A stretch of DNA of 36,578 bases from Microcoleus sp. CAN_BIN18 (GCA_026786085.1 JAJAYT010000446.1:1-36578); one strand, 5' to 3'. Numbered from the stretch's first letter, positions 16,928 to 25,259 are shown. Notes: generated by a model not told the origin, from the sequence alone. A program made the numbers and translations.

Positions 16928-16985
16928 GAGGACTTTAGTCCGCATAAAGAAGGACTAAAGTCCTCACTACGAACCTGTTTTTTTT
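16870..16985. repeat. Tandem duplication (2 x 58 bp) of the hairpin-terminator element
   Basis: Bases 16870-16927 and 16928-16985 are identical, each starting GAGGACTTTAGTCC and ending in a T-run. The duplication leaves two hairpins between the convergent sugar kinase and gluconokinase genes; the second lacks the outer part of the left arm. Confidence 0.92.
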
Positions 16986-16989
16986 GAGA

Positions 16990-17478
16990 TTAATCGCAAA
17001 CTAGATAATTTTTAATCTGGCGCACCATTACCTCTAGCGGCTGCGAAGCATCTATAATAATGGCAGTTTCTGGTTCTTCGAGAGTAGCGCACTGACTTGA
17101 CAGCAAGTCCACTTTCATGTAGTGATTTTCGCGAGTTTTTAACCGAGATGCTAATAGCTGAAAAGAAGCTTTGAGATAAACTATTTTGACTCGCTGCTGG
17201 TCTCGGCAGAGCATTTCGCGGTAAGATGCTTTGAGGGCAGAACAAGCCAAAACCACATTTTTATTTTCCAACAACCACCTGTCTATTGTAGTTTGTAGTT
17301 GCAACAGCCAAGGAAGGCGATCGGCATTTTCTAAAGGAATGCCCCGACTCATTTTCTCGATGTTTGCTGATGGGTGAAAATCGTCGGCATCGCTGAAATC
17401 CCAATTGAGAGATTGCGCCAGCAACTTGCCAACGGTAGTTTTTCCCGAACCGGAGACTCCAATTACAATTACAATCAT
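16990..17478 (-). CDS. Gluconokinase (GntK family)
   Basis: About 162 residues. ATP-dependent phosphorylation of D-gluconate to 6-phosphogluconate, feeding the oxidative pentose phosphate or Entner-Doudoroff route. Walker A GVSGSGKTT lies at the very N-terminus, followed by SDADDFHPSANIEKMSRGIPLENADRLPWL (the GntK substrate region, given here in full only to locate it: residues 35-65), CSALKASYRE and a C-terminal ASQPLEVMVRQI. The ORF track extends to 17586, but the extra residues (FLPSSFFLLPSSF) are translated from a heptamer repeat; the ATG at 17478 puts the P-loop at the usual place. Confidence 0.88.
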   Translation of the reverse strand: MIVIVIGVSGSGKTTVGKLLAQSLNWDFSDADDFHPSANIEKMSRGIPLENADRLPWLLQLQTTIDRWLLENKNVVLACSALKASYREMLCRDQQRVKIVYLKASFQLLASRLKTRENHYMKVDLLSSQCATLEEPETAIIIDASQPLEVMVRQIKNYLVCD

Positions 17479-17487
17479 CGGGCAGCA

Positions 17488-17522
17488 GAAGGAAGAAGGA
17501 AGAAGGAAGAAGGAAGAAGGAA
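17488..17522. repeat. Heptanucleotide tandem repeat (GAAGGAA)x5
   Basis: Five perfect GAAGGAA copies immediately upstream of the gluconokinase start. On the minus strand they would read CTTCCTT, so they sit in the leader of the gluconokinase mRNA and give a spurious FLPSS-type N-terminal extension in the ORF track. Confidence 0.9.
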
Positions 17523-17635
17523 GAAAATTAAGGTTTTCAGTAATTAATGATTTCCCAATCATCTTGGCGGTTTCTATATTTACCAAATACAGGCAATTTC
17601 ATTTAGTTGTGCGATCGCAAAACCGAAGATTTGCA

Positions 17636-17674
17636 CAGCGCGCACCCTACATTCATCTGGTAGGGTGCACGCTG
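17636..17674 (-). terminator. Hairpin downstream of leuC
   Basis: A 15-base inverted repeat (CAGCGCGCACCCTAC / GTAGGGTGCACGCTG, one mismatch, 9-base loop) starts 22 bases beyond the leuC stop on the minus strand. Its core resembles the hairpin after the tRNA gene at 29777. Confidence 0.55.
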
Positions 17675-17696
17675 CACACCTGAAATCAACTACTTT

Positions 17697-19019
17697 CTAA
17701 CGCAGGAATTCGCGCGGATCTGTGACATATCCAGTTAGCGCCGAAGCCGCCGCCGTGTAAGGCGAAGCGAGATAAACTTGCGCTTCTTTGTTCCCCATCC
17801 GACCCGGGAAATTGCGGTTAGTTGTAGACACGCAAATTTCCGGTTCGTTCATCCGCCCAAATGTGTCTTTCGGGCCACCCAAACAAGCGGCGCAAGAAGG
17901 CGCGGCGGGTTCGATGCAGCCTGCTGCTAAGAAGATTTCCGACAGCGTTTGACCGTCGTATTTTGTCACAAACAAATCGTCGTAAACTTTTTGAGTTGCT
18001 GGTACTAAATATGTCGGAACTTTGACTTGATTTCCTTTGAGAATGCGGGCGGCATTCAAAAAGTCGGAGGTTTTGCCGCCGGTGCAGGAACCGATGTAAA
18101 CTCGATCGATCTTGACATCGCGGCAATTCCGTGCTAAGTCGCGGTTGTCGGGGGAGTGCGGTTTGGCGACGACTGGTTCTAATTTGCTGACATCGTAGGT
18201 GCGATCGCTATAAAATGTAGCATCCGCATCGGTGTAAAATGCTTCAAAGGGCACATTAGTACGAGGATTAACGTAATCAAAGGTAGTTTTGTCGGCAGCC
18301 ACCGTGCCGTTTTTGCCGCCAGCTTCAATCACCATATTGCACAGCGTCATCCGTTCTTCCATCGTCAAACGATCGACTGTATCACCCGCAAATTCCATTG
18401 TCCGGTAGTTAGCCCCGGCAACGCTGATATCGCCAATAATCTGCAAAATCAGGTCTTTTGCTAACAAATAATCCGGCAGTTCCCCGTTGAGCACAAAGCG
18501 CATAGTTGCGGGAACTTTAATCAGCAATTTGCCGGTTCCCAAAATAAACGCCGCGTCTGTATTGCCGATACCGGTCGCAAATTGTCCGAAAGCGCCGGCA
18601 TTGCAGGTATGGGAATCTGTGCCGAACAGCACTTCGCCCGGCCTGGTGTGGCCTTCTTGTGCTAGGGCGATGTGGCAAACTCCTTTATAGTCGGGATTTG
18701 CTTTGAAGTCCGATCGATCTGTGATGTCGTAAAAGTATTTTATCCCTTGTTCCTTGGCAAAATCGCGGAGAATATCGACGTTGCGGTTAGCGCGTTCATC
18801 GTTGGTGAAAATATAGTGGTCGGGAATTAGGACGATTTTGTCAGGATTCCAGACTTTAGCATTCTCGCCGAATTCCCGCTTGAAAACGCCGATCGTGCCC
18901 GGCCCGCAGACATCGTGGGTCATCAACACATCTGTTTCTACCCATATATTTTCTCCGGGCTCAACTTTAGTGCGGCCTGATGCTTTGGCCAGGATTTTTT
19001 CGGTCAGGGTCATTCCCAT
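17697..19019 (-). CDS. leuC: 3-isopropylmalate dehydratase large subunit (LeuC, aconitase family)
   Basis: 440 residues. Isomerises 2-isopropylmalate to 3-isopropylmalate in leucine synthesis, with the small subunit LeuD (not in this window). Aconitase-family marks are LFGTDSHTCNAGAFGQFATGIGNTD (residues around 130-155) and the 4Fe-4S ligands in IGSCTGGKTSDF and SCAACLGGPKDTFG. The shorter length and sequence style (VETDVLMTHDVCGPGTIGVFK) fit the LeuC2/homoaconitase-like group, so a homoaconitase-type substrate is a less likely alternative. Start: MGMTLTEKIL; the second Met is also possible. It is monocistronic as seen here, with a long leader region shared with the divergent LuxR-type gene. 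Confidence 0.88.
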   Translation of the reverse strand: MGMTLTEKILAKASGRTKVEPGENIWVETDVLMTHDVCGPGTIGVFKREFGENAKVWNPDKIVLIPDHYIFTNDERANRNVDILRDFAKEQGIKYFYDITDRSDFKANPDYKGVCHIALAQEGHTRPGEVLFGTDSHTCNAGAFGQFATGIGNTDAAFILGTGKLLIKVPATMRFVLNGELPDYLLAKDLILQIIGDISVAGANYRTMEFAGDTVDRLTMEERMTLCNMVIEAGGKNGTVAADKTTFDYVNPRTNVPFEAFYTDADATFYSDRTYDVSKLEPVVAKPHSPDNRDLARNCRDVKIDRVYIGSCTGGKTSDFLNAARILKGNQVKVPTYLVPATQKVYDDLFVTKYDGQTLSEIFLAAGCIEPAAPSCAACLGGPKDTFGRMNEPEICVSTTNRNFPGRMGNKEAQVYLASPYTAAASALTGYVTDPREFLR

Positions 19020-19434
19020 AGTTCGATCGCTCTTTTTGGTGAGATGCTACATAACTGTATTGCCATTGTACGAAACATCGGCTGATACTGACAGCTAATT
19101 TATCAAGCAAACATTTTCTCCCATCTCAAATCGAATATTCTCTTTTCTCAAATCGATAGACTGTCACTTTCTGTTTAGCCGATCGCAAATCTCTACAATA
19201 GCGTCTACTTGCCTTAACACAAAAATAAAAATTTTGCAAGTCACTCGATTATGTGACTGGTAACTAACAGCTAGTGAGTGTTATTAGTTAGTGATTACTT
19301 AAAAAAAGCAACTTAAATCAGGGACTGTCAAAAAATCTCAGAGTGCATTTCTACAGTTGTAGACCTCAACCAGAGTGAAATCAGCGAGATAGCCGCACCG
19401 TTACGGTATCTAGTTTCGCCATTTTCACGCCAAT
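19020..19434. other. Intergenic gap of 415 bases between divergent leuC and the LuxR-type gene
   Basis: No gene is seen. It must contain both promoters. There are imperfect dyads, for example around 19245-19300 (GTAACTAAC ... GTTAGTGATTAC), that could be operator sites, but I cannot assign a factor. Confidence 0.5.
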
Positions 19435-20028
19435 ATGCCACTAGAGATACTTTCCATGAATACACAGACACAAATCAATCAAATCTTGGATCTAGTAGGG
19501 GCGATAGTTGTGGAGATTGCAGGCGAAGTGCAATTCATGACTCAACGGGCCGAAGAACTTTTGAGCCAGTATTTTTTACACCGCATTCCAGACTCATTGC
19601 CAGAATCCTTACAACATTGGTTCAAAAATCAGATTTCGCGACTCACGTTCAACGGCGATATTCCATATCGCTGTTTGCCTTTGCACATTCAACAAGCAGG
19701 AAAACAGTTGATAGTCCGTCTGATTCCCGATCGCATCAAAGAGCAATATCTCTTGCTGTTGGAGGAAGAAGAACTGCAATCCTTCTCTATTTCCGCTCTG
19801 GAATTGCTAGGACTCACCAAACGCGAGGCGGAAGTTTTATTCTGGATTGCCAAAGATAAAAGCAATGCAGGAATCGCTAAAGCGATCGGTTGCAGTGAAG
19901 GAACAGTGCGAAAACATCTGGAGCATCTTTACGAGAAACTGGGTGTACAAACCCGGACGGCTGCTGTAATGGTTGCTCTGGAAAAATTGGGGCTATTCAA
20001 ATCAGAATTTGTTGCAGTATCTTCATAA
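19435..20028 (+). CDS. LuxR-type HTH transcriptional regulator with a PAS-like N-terminal region
   Basis: 197 residues. The C-terminal LuxR/GerE helix-turn-helix is clear (LGLTKREAEVLFWIAKDKSN, then IAKAIGCSEGTVRKHLEHLY, EKLGVQTRTAAVMVAL). The first 120 residues (QINQILDLVGAIVVEIAGEV) look like a small sensory fold, perhaps PAS-like, with no receiver-domain Asp. The first ATG (19435) or the one seven codons later (MNTQTQ) could be used. It is the first gene of a plus-strand run with the beta-rich small protein, the subtilisin-like protease and the I9-like protein, and is the obvious candidate regulator of them. Confidence 0.85.
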   Translation: MPLEILSMNTQTQINQILDLVGAIVVEIAGEVQFMTQRAEELLSQYFLHRIPDSLPESLQHWFKNQISRLTFNGDIPYRCLPLHIQQAGKQLIVRLIPDRIKEQYLLLLEEEELQSFSISALELLGLTKREAEVLFWIAKDKSNAGIAKAIGCSEGTVRKHLEHLYEKLGVQTRTAAVMVALEKLGLFKSEFVAVSS

Positions 20029-20158
20029 TCATATACGCGGATCGTCGTATTGTTATCCAAATAAATTTGGCTCACTATTAGATCAAAAGCTGTTATCCAG
20101 CTTGAGCATATAGCTAGATAATGCTTCCCAGTAACGTTGTTCAACAAGGAAATAAACT

Positions 20159-20569
20159 ATGTCTTTTTCAACAGAAATTGCTGCATCGACTTCCATACTA
20201 AAATTGCCAACAATTCAGGAAAGCCAAGAGGCTAACCTGGAAGAGGTGGGTCAACTGGGTATGTCTCAAGATGGAGTTTCGGCCGCAACACTTTTCGGTA
20301 ATGGCTACCGTTATCGCCATAATTGGGGGAACCTAAACGGACAGCATATTTTGCCTCTCAATTGGGGCTTAATCACACCCAATTCTTACGTTTTCGTTGC
20401 TATTGGCGAAGGTAATCCCCCACTTCCAGCAAATGGAAAGTTTATCGGTGAGGCTCGATATACTCTCCATAACGTTTCCCCACAAAATGGTGTAGTCAAG
20501 ATTTGGGTCAATATCGAGTGGGCAAATCCGATTCGGCTCTATGTTGACTATTTCGTATTCAACCCTTAG
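20159..20569 (+). CDS. Unrecognised 136-residue beta-rich protein next to a subtilase
   Basis: I do not recognise a characterised family. There is an AAGGA Shine-Dalgarno 10 bases before the ATG, so it is a real gene. Residues 1-45 are acidic and low in aromatics (TIQESQEANLEEVGQLG); residues 46-136 are rich in Trp, Tyr, Phe, Asn and Gly with alternating hydrophobic stretches (SYVFVAIGEG, VVKIWVNIEW, RLYVDYFVF), suggesting a beta-sandwich. There are no cysteines, no signal peptide and no membrane segment. It sits between the LuxR-type regulator (130 bases upstream) and the protease (109 bases downstream). The leader-plus-core look makes it a candidate protease substrate; this is speculation. 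Confidence 0.75.
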   Translation: MSFSTEIAASTSILKLPTIQESQEANLEEVGQLGMSQDGVSAATLFGNGYRYRHNWGNLNGQHILPLNWGLITPNSYVFVAIGEGNPPLPANGKFIGEARYTLHNVSPQNGVVKIWVNIEWANPIRLYVDYFVFNP

Positions 20570-20678
20570 AAGCATGGATTAAATACAGGGCTGTTTCCTC
20601 ACAAGTCACAGCCTTGTAAATTCAATAAATCTATTTTCCAACTAAACACATTATTCAACACTGAATCAGAGGTATTTT

Positions 20679-21965
20679 ATGTCTGAACAAGCTAGTTTTT
20701 CCATTCCAGAAAATGTCCAAGCAGATGAAACGACAGGGCGTTACATTATTACTTTCCGCGAAGATGCAGTGACAGAAGGATTAGATATTCTGAACGATCG
20801 AGCTGGCATCATGGGGCTGGCAAATGCTGCCGATTTCCCGGAGTCAGCTCTAGACTTGAGCCAACTCGAAGCGACTGGGGGAGCTGTGTTTCCAACTCTC
20901 GGCGTGGCTGTCGTCTCCTTAGAGGAAGCGGCTGTTAGCAGCATCATGACATCAGCAGCAGAGAATTCCGCTATTTTGGCGATCGAACCGGAGCGCATTT
21001 TCTATGCCATTGACGATGGGTTGTCGGCAGATTACCTGGAGGGCTATCGCGATGCGGTGAATCACCTGTACGAGAAAGGCATTAATCCAGATGCAGCAGA
21101 ATTCGGAGTCCCACAATGTTTTGCTGATGATATCCAGTCTACTTGGGGTCTGAAGGCAACGAAGGCGATCGACTCTAAGTTGAGTGGTAAAGGAATGAAA
21201 GTTGCTGTGCTGGATACGGGCATGGATTTATTGCATCCAGATTTCGCAGGTCGATCGATCGTATCGCAGTCCTTCGTGCCCGGGGAGGATGTACAAGATG
21301 AGAACAGTCATGGCACGCACTGCATTGGCACAGCGTGCGGATTCAAGGATATCAACGGCCGCAGGTACGGGATTGCTTACGAATCGACCATTTATGTCGG
21401 TAAAGTGTTGAGCAATGCCGGTAGTGGCGATGGTAGCTGGATTCTCGCTGGGATGGAATGGGCGATCGCCAACGGGTGTCAAGTCATCTCGATGTCCCTC
21501 GGAAACACCGTTCCCACACCGTCTCCTGCCTACGAAACTATCGGCCTTCGGGCACTCCAAAATGGGTGTCTGATCGTGGCAGCCGCCGGCAACCACCGAA
21601 AAACGGCTCCCCCCGGTACTGTCGGCCAACCAGCCAATAGCCCGTCGATTATGGCTGTTGCAGCCCTCGATAACTGCCTCGCAGTGGCTGACTTCTCGGC
21701 TAAATCTGGCGGATATCCAGGCGCTAAAGTTAATATCGCTGCTCCCGGAGTGAAAGTATACTCATCAGTGCCTATGAATAAAGGGCGTTATGCTGCCTTC
21801 AATGGCACTAGCATGGCTACACCTCACATAGCTGGGCTCGCTGCCCTGTATGCCCAATCGACTGGTAAACGAGGTTCTCAACTTTGGCAATTGCTAACTT
21901 CCCATGCTATGGCACTACCATTACCAAATAATCGAGTTGGAAGTGGGTTGCTGCAAGCTCCGTAA
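20679..21965 (+). CDS. Subtilisin-like serine protease (S8) with an N-terminal I9-type propeptide
   Basis: 428 residues. The catalytic triad is intact: D179 (AVLDTGMD), H211 (NSHGTHCIG) and S378 (FNGTSMATPH), with oxyanion-hole N305 (AAAGN). Residues 20-110 (GRYIITFREDAVTEGLDIL to ILAIEPERIFYAI) look like an I9-type intramolecular chaperone, joined by a helical linker (about 115-150) to the catalytic domain. No Sec signal peptide or membrane anchor is visible, so it probably works inside the cell or is exported by another route. A separate I9-like gene follows 155 bases downstream, and a beta-rich small protein precedes it. Confidence 0.92.
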   Translation: MSEQASFSIPENVQADETTGRYIITFREDAVTEGLDILNDRAGIMGLANAADFPESALDLSQLEATGGAVFPTLGVAVVSLEEAAVSSIMTSAAENSAILAIEPERIFYAIDDGLSADYLEGYRDAVNHLYEKGINPDAAEFGVPQCFADDIQSTWGLKATKAIDSKLSGKGMKVAVLDTGMDLLHPDFAGRSIVSQSFVPGEDVQDENSHGTHCIGTACGFKDINGRRYGIAYESTIYVGKVLSNAGSGDGSWILAGMEWAIANGCQVISMSLGNTVPTPSPAYETIGLRALQNGCLIVAAAGNHRKTAPPGTVGQPANSPSIMAVAALDNCLAVADFSAKSGGYPGAKVNIAAPGVKVYSSVPMNKGRYAAFNGTSMATPHIAGLAALYAQSTGKRGSQLWQLLTSHAMALPLPNNRVGSGLLQAP

Positions 21966-22006
21966 TCACCGCTGGCGATCGCTCGCAACGGTAGCAGTTA
22001 CTGTCG

Positions 22007-22046
22007 GTAGAAGGTGGTGAAAGTGCGATCGCAAACCTCCTTCTAC
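22007..22046 (+). terminator. Inverted repeat between protease and I9-like genes
   Basis: 11-base arms (GTAGAAGGTGG / CCTCCTTCTAC, one mismatch) around a loop holding the HIP1 octamer GCGATCGC. There is no T-run, so a partial terminator or attenuator is possible. Confidence 0.35.
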
Positions 22047-22106
22047 AAACACAATTCAATCTCATTGAACGATACAGTAGGGACAATAGCTCAATGGATT
22101 TAGCCC

Positions 22107-22114
22107 AAAGGAGG
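22107..22114 (+). promoter_or_regulatory. Shine-Dalgarno AAAGGAGG fixing the I9-like start
   Basis: A near-perfect anti-16S match 6 bases before the ATG at 22121. It shows that the upstream ATG at 22094, used in the ORF track, is not the start. Confidence 0.85.
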
Positions 22115-22120
22115 CTGAAT

Positions 22121-22348
22121 ATGTCTGATGAACAAGTAGAGCGCATCATAGTGACTGTTGACGACCAAAACTTATCGGTAATTCAATCTGTTGTCACTGC
22201 CTTAGAGTCGGCGGGAATGAAAGTCGATGGGGTGCTAGCTGTGACTGGCATCATTACTGGAGAAGTTGCTCGGTCGAAACTAGAAGGACTAAAAAGTGTA
22301 ACGGGCGTTGCTAGTGTCGAGAGCGATCGAGAAATGCAGGCAATTTAA
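22121..22348 (+). CDS. Stand-alone I9-like small protein (subtilase inhibitor/chaperone fold)
   Basis: 75 residues starting at the ATG with a strong Shine-Dalgarno. The sequence RIIVTVDDQNLSVIQSVVTA, then SAGMKVDGVLAVTGIITGEV and VTGVASVESDREMQAI has the beta-alpha-beta-beta-alpha-beta pattern of the peptidase inhibitor I9 fold that normally forms subtilisin propeptides. As a free protein next to an S8 protease it is likely an inhibitor or folding helper acting in trans. Its stop codon is 5 bases from the convergent sfsA stop, with no terminator between them. Confidence 0.82.
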   Translation: MSDEQVERIIVTVDDQNLSVIQSVVTALESAGMKVDGVLAVTGIITGEVARSKLEGLKSVTGVASVESDREMQAI

Positions 22349-22353
22349 ACCAA

Positions 22354-23088
22354 TTATTTAGGGGTTGGCAAATCCATTTTTGCCAATCCCAAATACCGCA
22401 AACCTTCGGGAGTTACGTCAAACCGGCAAGGCAAAACCTCTACACCTTCACTCATAGCCTGTCTGAACAATTGTCCGTAAAGGCGATCGGCACTATCTCC
22501 CGGAGCAAAATCCGTACAATCTCCGCGATTAATAAAATACAGCATTACAGCCCTCGAACCCTGCCGCACAACTTCGATCAATTCTCTCAAATGTTTCTGT
22601 CCTCTCTCCGTCACTGTATCGGGAAATAAAGCTAATGTATCTTTGACCCAAGTTGTATTTTTAACTTCTAGAAAAATCGGTTTTCCCTCACCAGTCAGCC
22701 AAAAATCAACTCGACTTTTTTTATCTTTCCCATAAACAACTTCCGGCTTAATCAAACTGTAATCGCCCAACTCTGGAAATAATCGCAATTCCAAAGCTAG
22801 CTTAATTACTCGATTTGGCAGCCCAGTATTAACTCCCACCCAAGTTGGCACAGTGTCGCAAACTTTAATTAATTCCCAAGTGTAAGCCAACTTGCGTTTG
22901 GGATTGTCGCTGGCAGATACTAGGACAGGATTTCCGGGAATCAAAACACCAGTCATCGGGCCAGTATTCGGACAGTGCGCGGTAATGATTTCTCCCGAAT
23001 CTAGTTCGATTTCGGCGAAAAATCGCTTGTACCGCTTGATGAGAGTTCCGGGCAAAAGAGGAGGATATTTGTAAATTAAGTCAGTCAT
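22354..23088 (-). CDS. sfsA: Sugar fermentation stimulation protein homolog SfsA
   Basis: 244 residues. The SfsA family is marked by the N-terminal LIKRYKRFFAEIELDSGEII, the HCPNTGPMTG motif, NTGLPNRVIK and the nuclease-like core RVDFWLTG ... IFLEVKNTTW with the following LFPDTVTERGQKHLREL. It was named in E. coli for effects on maltose genes; the fold contains an OB-like domain and a PD-(D/E)XK-like domain, and the biochemical role is unsettled. Start at ATG 23088. A TCATTAG heptamer array lies just upstream. It is single and convergent with the I9-like gene. Confidence 0.93.
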   Translation of the reverse strand: MTDLIYKYPPLLPGTLIKRYKRFFAEIELDSGEIITAHCPNTGPMTGVLIPGNPVLVSASDNPKRKLAYTWELIKVCDTVPTWVGVNTGLPNRVIKLALELRLFPELGDYSLIKPEVVYGKDKKSRVDFWLTGEGKPIFLEVKNTTWVKDTLALFPDTVTERGQKHLRELIEVVRQGSRAVMLYFINRGDCTDFAPGDSADRLYGQLFRQAMSEGVEVLPCRFDVTPEGLRYLGLAKMDLPTPK

Positions 23089-23098
23089 TCGATTTTAG

Positions 23099-23126
23099 TC
23101 ATTAGTCAGTGGTCATTAGTCATTAG
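23099..23126. repeat. Heptamer tandem repeat (TCATTAG, 4 units, one degenerate)
   Basis: TCATTAG-TCAGTGG-TCATTAG-TCATTAG, ten bases upstream of the sfsA start codon. Related ATTAGTC/GACTAAT runs are at 2335-2355 and 36421-36445, all close to gene ends. Confidence 0.75.
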
Positions 23127-23142
23127 ACAAGATTACAAAAGT

Positions 23143-23229
23143 CATTTTTATCTAATTGTGGGACGGGCATCTTGCCCGTCCCACAAAAAACATTTTTATC
23201 TAATTGTGGGACGGGCATCTTGCCCGTCC
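23143..23229. repeat. Two 48-bp direct repeats each with a GTGGGACGGGCA palindrome
   Basis: The unit CATTTTTATCTAATTG plus palindrome starts at 23143 and again at 23191. In the first copy the palindrome has perfect 14-base arms (23156-23169 and 23173-23186) and a 3-base loop TCT; the second breaks off after TGCCCGTCC. The same core recurs at 29983. It lies between sfsA and the GST gene and could end the GST transcript. Confidence 0.9.
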
Positions 23230-23258
23230 TAACTATGATTGATTTAATCATTCAAAAA

Positions 23259-23927
23259 CTAACTTTGCTGAGGTTTCATCAACTGTTTCATCTGCGCTTT
23301 AAAAGCTTCCACCAATTCTGGACTGGCTTGAGTTTTTTGCCAAGAGTCGCGGGCATTTAGCCGATCGCACCAAGCCTGCAATTTGGGATACTCGTCCAAA
23401 GAAACGCCTAACTCTGGCAGCCACGGCACGGAAACTCCCGCCACAACATCGGCCAAGGTAATTCGATCGCCCTTGCCAAAAAAACTGTTATCCCCCAATA
23501 AACCCTCAAAAAACCGCAGTACAGTAGCTACTTGTTGCTGTGCTTTCTCCAACTTTTCCGGGTCTGCTTCGCCCCCGAAAGTCTGGCGTACCAAAGGACT
23601 CATCGCCGGTGTCAACTCGTTTACTGTCACCATTTGTATCATGCGGGCGATCGTCCTTTCCTGAGCATTTTCCGGCATCAATGCGATCGCGGGATATTTC
23701 GCTTCCAGATAATCAAGAATTGCTAAAGTTTCTATGACATGAAAATCGCCATCTGCTAAAACCGGAACGTGGTGAAAAGGACTAATTGCCAAAAAATTCG
23801 GTTGAAATTGATCGCCATTTAATTTGAGCGCCACTAATTCAAACTCTATTTCTTTTTCGAGCAAAGCAATCCAGACGCGGCGACTGTTAGTGGATAGCGG
23901 ATTGTGATAAAGTTTCAGCACAGTCAT
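23259..23927 (-). CDS. Glutathione S-transferase family protein
   Basis: 222 residues with the two-domain GST layout: thioredoxin-like N-terminal domain (LKLYHNPLSTNSRRVWIALL; the cis-Pro region HHVPVLADGDFHVIETLAIL) and an all-helical C-terminal domain (GDRITLADVVAGVSVPWL). A Ser near position 13 may be the glutathione-activating residue, as in theta-like GSTs. Substrate unknown; detoxification or a role in stress is the usual inference. The gene stands alone on the minus strand. Confidence 0.9.
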   Translation of the reverse strand: MTVLKLYHNPLSTNSRRVWIALLEKEIEFELVALKLNGDQFQPNFLAISPFHHVPVLADGDFHVIETLAILDYLEAKYPAIALMPENAQERTIARMIQMVTVNELTPAMSPLVRQTFGGEADPEKLEKAQQQVATVLRFFEGLLGDNSFFGKGDRITLADVVAGVSVPWLPELGVSLDEYPKLQAWCDRLNARDSWQKTQASPELVEAFKAQMKQLMKPQQS

Positions 23928-24092
23928 TCAATTTTATATTTTAGATTAAAGTATCATAGCATAAGCTGTTCTGCATTTAAATTGCATATTAAAAAAATCA
24001 AATAATGAGTGGGGTGGGATCTTGTAGCCCGCCCTAAATATACAATTTAAATCTGCGACAGCATAAAAGGTTTGATCGTTCGGACTTTAGTC

Positions 24093-25259
24093 CTACATTC
24101 TTTGTTTCATATCCTTCGCTGCTAAAGCATAACCACCATCAGCGCCATCTATAAAATGCACTTGCTGCCCATTGCGTTCAAACACTAAACAAGTCATCAA
24201 CGCCCTGTTAGTAACGTGCAAACCATAAACCAGCTTACCTTCACGATAGTTTTGTTCCAAATACTCCGTCAATTTCGATCGCTGCCACCCATTGCCCGAA
24301 ATTACCATCCTCAACATATCATCAAATTTGCGATAATCCGTAGCTGCGATCGCAATATCTTTATAAACTCCCCAATCTAACTCTTCTGTCTTAACTTTCA
24401 AATTCATTAACAGCGAACCCAGCGCCGTTTCTAACTGTATTTTGGATAAATACATCTGGCGGTCTAACCAACTACAATTACTGGCTCTAACCAGAGTTTC
24501 TTTAATCAGTTTAGCACTATTTAATGTCAATTTAAGATTTTCACGGTCAATCGGATTTAAAGAATCTTCTTTACCGTAAATATATTCAATTTTTTCTAAA
24601 ATATTTCTATAAAATTGATGGTTCTGCTGACCAAAATCTTCTCGCACCATTACCAGTAGCGTGACTATTTCCCCGTACTTGCTGGGGATATCCTGCCATC
24701 GGCACTCCAGTCCCGAAAAATCGGCTGTTGGAGAAATTCCATTATTTTTTAAACTATAAATATTACCAGCAACCGGATCTTTGATCAGTTCAGTAGCACG
24801 GGTTAAGCCGCCGCCGATAAAAATAGCTTGACTGTAATTTTCCGAAACTTTAAACTTAGCTATTTTAACCGGATAATTAGCTGCTGTCACCACTTTAACC
24901 GGCACAGCCCCAACTCGCAAATCCAGATCAAATTCAGTCTTAGCCATTTGTTGAGCGGCCAGCAAAGCAATCTTAGCAGCGGGTAAAAGTTGTGGGCCCA
25001 TTAACATAGAAGCGCCATCGCCACCAAACACAAACGGAATATCAGTTTCGCCCGCTACATTCAAAACAGCAACGATCGAACAAGCTCCCAATAAATTAAC
25101 TTCTTTATATTTTCCAGCTTCAATCGCTTTTGTAGAACCGCGAATATCTGTGACAAGAATGTACCAGTCATCCGGCACATCTACAAAGTTTTTGGGTTCA
25201 GTAATATCGCGAAAATTATCAAGTAAAGGTAATTGGGAATAGAAATTTTCCGAATTCAT
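24093..25259 (-). CDS. DUF3095 family protein, cyclase-like N-terminal region
   Basis: 388 residues, recognised as DUF3095, a family without a settled function. The N-terminal half resembles class III nucleotidyl cyclase folds: WYILVTDIRGSTKAIEAGKYK looks like the first metal-Asp motif and PFVFGGDGASMLM like the second (FVFGGDGA, Asp at the turn). If both aspartates bind metal, a cyclase or a related phosphotransfer activity is conceivable. The C-terminal 150 residues (EELDWGVYKDIAIAATDYRK, VHFIDGADGGYALA) are family-specific. No signal peptide. Divergent from murJ with 67 bases between starts. Confidence 0.82.
   Translation of the reverse strand: MNSENFYSQLPLLDNFRDITEPKNFVDVPDDWYILVTDIRGSTKAIEAGKYKEVNLLGACSIVAVLNVAGETDIPFVFGGDGASMLMGPQLLPAAKIALLAAQQMAKTEFDLDLRVGAVPVKVVTAANYPVKIAKFKVSENYSQAIFIGGGLTRATELIKDPVAGNIYSLKNNGISPTADFSGLECRWQDIPSKYGEIVTLLVMVREDFGQQNHQFYRNILEKIEYIYGKEDSLNPIDRENLKLTLNSAKLIKETLVRASNCSWLDRQMYLSKIQLETALGSLLMNLKVKTEELDWGVYKDIAIAATDYRKFDDMLRMVISGNGWQRSKLTEYLEQNYREGKLVYGLHVTNRALMTCLVFERNGQQVHFIDGADGGYALAAKDMKQRM

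Noticed and set aside
17479-17586. N-terminal extension of the gluconokinase ORF
   Set aside because: The FLPSSFFLLPSSF residues are encoded by the GAAGGAA heptamer array; the ATG at 17478 places the P-loop normally.
22094-22120. Upstream ATG for the I9-like gene
   Set aside because: The strong AAAGGAGG lies downstream of it and fits the ATG at 22121.
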